Shown: piece by piece, positions 62,878 to 64,000 of the stretch
Layout: the number at the start of each line of letters is the position of its first letter
Numbering within the stretch: position 1 is the stretch's first letter
Origin: Thalassospira sp. HJ
GTDB lineage: Bacteria > Pseudomonadota > Alphaproteobacteria > Rhodospirillales > Thalassospiraceae
Reading direction: 5' to 3'
DNA: 64,000 bases
NCBI RefSeq assembly: GCF_000948415.1
Contig: NZ_JYII01000010.1
Coordinates: 186,001-250,000, forward strand
Made by a program: the position numbers and the translations under genes
Notes under the pieces: generated by a model
Databases searched by the model: none
Told to the model about the DNA's origin: nothing
Seen by the model: the letters and a program-made list of their open reading frames with translations, nothing else

Positions 62878-63654
62878 ATGGCCAGCAATTTAAACGAAGA
62901 AACCGTCACTTATGTCCATCATTGGACTGACACCCTCTTCACGTTCAAAACCACCCGTGATCCGGGCTTCCGATTCATCAATGGTCAGTTCGCAATGATC
63001 GGCCTCGAAGTTGAAGGCAAGCCGCTTCTGCGCGCCTATTCGATGGTCAGTGCAAATTATGACGAAGAACTTGAATTCTTCTCGATCAAGGTTCCGAATG
63101 GACCGCTGACGTCGCGTTTGCAGCACATCAAGGTTGGCGACAAGATCCTGGTCGGGCGCAAGCCGACCGGTACCCTGATCCATGACAACCTTCTGCCGGG
63201 CAAGAACCTTTGGCTGCTGTCGACCGGTACAGGCCTTGCGCCGTTCATGAGCGTGATCCGCGATTACGAGACCTATGAGCGTTATGAGAAGGTGATCCTT
63301 GTCCATGGTTGCCGCGAAGTGCGTGAGCTGGCCTATCAGGAATTCATCCATAGCGAACTGCCCCATAACGAGTTCTTTGGCGAGGAAGTGCAGAACAAGC
63401 TTCTGTATTACCCGACTGTGACCCGTGAAGAGTTCAAGCATCAGGGCCGTATCACCGAGCTGATGGAATCGGGCAAGCTTTACGAAGACCTTGGTCTGGA
63501 AAAGCCGACGCTGGAAAATGATCGCTTCATGCTGTGTGGCAACCCGCAGATGATCGCCGATACCCGTCAGATGCTTCTTGATTGGGGTGGCAAGGAAGGC
63601 AACATGAACGAGCCGGGCCACTTCGTGATCGAAAAGGCTTTTGTCGAAAAGTAA
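62878..63654 (+). CDS. fpr: Ferredoxin--NADP reductase
   Basis: It exchanges electrons between NADPH and ferredoxin or flavodoxin. The 258-residue product has the FAD motif RAYSMVSANYDEELEFF, the VGRKPTGTL turn, LSTGTGLAPFMSVI for NADP pyrophosphate and the C-terminal CGNPQMIADTRQ, with a tail ending FVIEKAFVEK. This is the subclass common in alphaproteobacteria. It has its own terminator. Confidence 0.93.
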   Translation: MASNLNEETVTYVHHWTDTLFTFKTTRDPGFRFINGQFAMIGLEVEGKPLLRAYSMVSANYDEELEFFSIKVPNGPLTSRLQHIKVGDKILVGRKPTGTLIHDNLLPGKNLWLLSTGTGLAPFMSVIRDYETYERYEKVILVHGCREVRELAYQEFIHSELPHNEFFGEEVQNKLLYYPTVTREEFKHQGRITELMESGKLYEDLGLEKPTLENDRFMLCGNPQMIADTRQMLLDWGGKEGNMNEPGHFVIEKAFVEK

Positions 63655-63676
63655 GACCGTATTCATGCGGACAGTC

Positions 63677-63713
63677 AAAAAGAGGCGCGGCATTCGATTG
63701 TCGCGCCTCTTTT
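63677..63713 (+). terminator. Terminator of fpr
   Basis: Perfect 12-bp arms AAAAGAGGCGCG and complement flank a 13-base loop, 22 bases after the fpr stop. Confidence 0.87.
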
Positions 63714-63857
63714 ATACAAAATATGTATAGAAAAACTATACCAATGGGTATAATACTCCCCAAATGGGGATGTCCGGTTGGTGGCGGAGTGGCGATACTC
63801 GGCGAAACAAGCACGCCCTGTCTCGTGTCCTCTGATCCTTAAGTTCCGGAGCTACCC

Positions 63858-64000
63858 ATGAATTCAATGACCTCCATCAGTGTTGAAAGCCATGATGTGT
63901 TTGCGGACATGTTCGATGTGTTTGACGCATCATTTGCGGTCGCGGAGTTCGACCTTGATGGAAAGGTCATGCGGGTTAATGACAATTTCCTGGCGCTGAC
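63858..64000 (+). CDS. PAS-domain protein, N-terminal part (runs off the right edge)
   Basis: An ATG at 63858 opens a frame continuing to the window end. The start of a PAS domain is visible: AVAEFDLDGKVMRVNDNFLAL. Such a short N-terminus before a PAS is usual for PAS-containing methyl-accepting chemotaxis proteins and for diguanylate cyclases; what follows is outside the window. Confidence 0.6.
   Translation, partial: MNSMTSISVESHDVFADMFDVFDASFAVAEFDLDGKVMRVNDNFLAL

Overview
The window looks like the chromosome of a facultatively anaerobic, denitrifying alphaproteobacterium. Gene content and order (nos and nar clusters, ubiTUV, a FrcBCAK-type sugar importer, petABC, choline sulfatase) and moderate GC suggest the Rhodospirillales, most like Thalassospira. 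That placement is inference from families seen; no search was run. No rRNA, tRNA or CRISPR array was recognised.

Layout. 1-1050: the edge of a Tn7/Tn5053-like transposon (5' part of a TnsB/TniA-type transposase, tandem binding-site-like repeats) and debris. 1.1-10.3 kb (+): nosRZDFYLX for nitrous oxide reduction. 10.3-12.7 kb (-): two Crp/Dnr-type regulators and a RIC/YtfE di-iron repair protein. 12.9-15.5 kb (+): ubiTUV, oxygen-independent ubiquinone synthesis. 27.3-15.6 kb (-): narK1-narK2-narGHJI followed by a parvulin, a beta-carbonic anhydrase and a DUF2478 protein. 27.5-29.9 kb (+): a third Crp-type regulator, an AhpD-like protein and NnrS. FNR/Dnr-type boxes stand before nos, RIC, ubiTUV, narK, the third regulator and, at 47 kb, the bc1 operon. 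The first 30 kb is therefore one anaerobic respiration regulon: nitrate uptake and reduction, N2O reduction, quinone supply and NO-damage repair. The nitrite and NO reductases are not in this window.

29.9-32.4 kb is a scar-like accessory stretch: a PIN-like fragment, a 48-residue gene, a HipB-like regulator without HipA, repeated ATCA-N4-TGAT palindromes and an Lrp gene that has lost its 5' end. 32.5-47 kb is mostly core metabolism: phaA and phaB, a GDP-mannose enzyme, frcBCAK with a divergent ROK regulator, gloB, a methyltransferase, a periplasmic solute-binding protein and petABC. 47.3-64 kb holds trmL-hemF, a ParD/ParE-like toxin-antitoxin pair, an agmatinase-family enzyme, an aminotransferase/alcohol dehydrogenase/Lrp module, a LysR-betC pair, ilvE, a MarR regulator, an OmpR/EnvZ-type two-component pair, a nitroreductase, a ferredoxin-NADP reductase and the start of a PAS-domain gene.

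The most unusual signal is a pair of about 267-bp elements (49085-49351 and 54665-54931). They share internal sequence and a nested stem layout in which several stems differ in sequence between copies but stay paired, and each is closed by 33-34-bp terminal inverted repeats. The first copy interrupts the ParE-like toxin gene after codon 6. Removing it together with one copy of a TA target duplication restores the reading frame, a typical ParE N-terminus and a 4-base overlap with the antitoxin gene.
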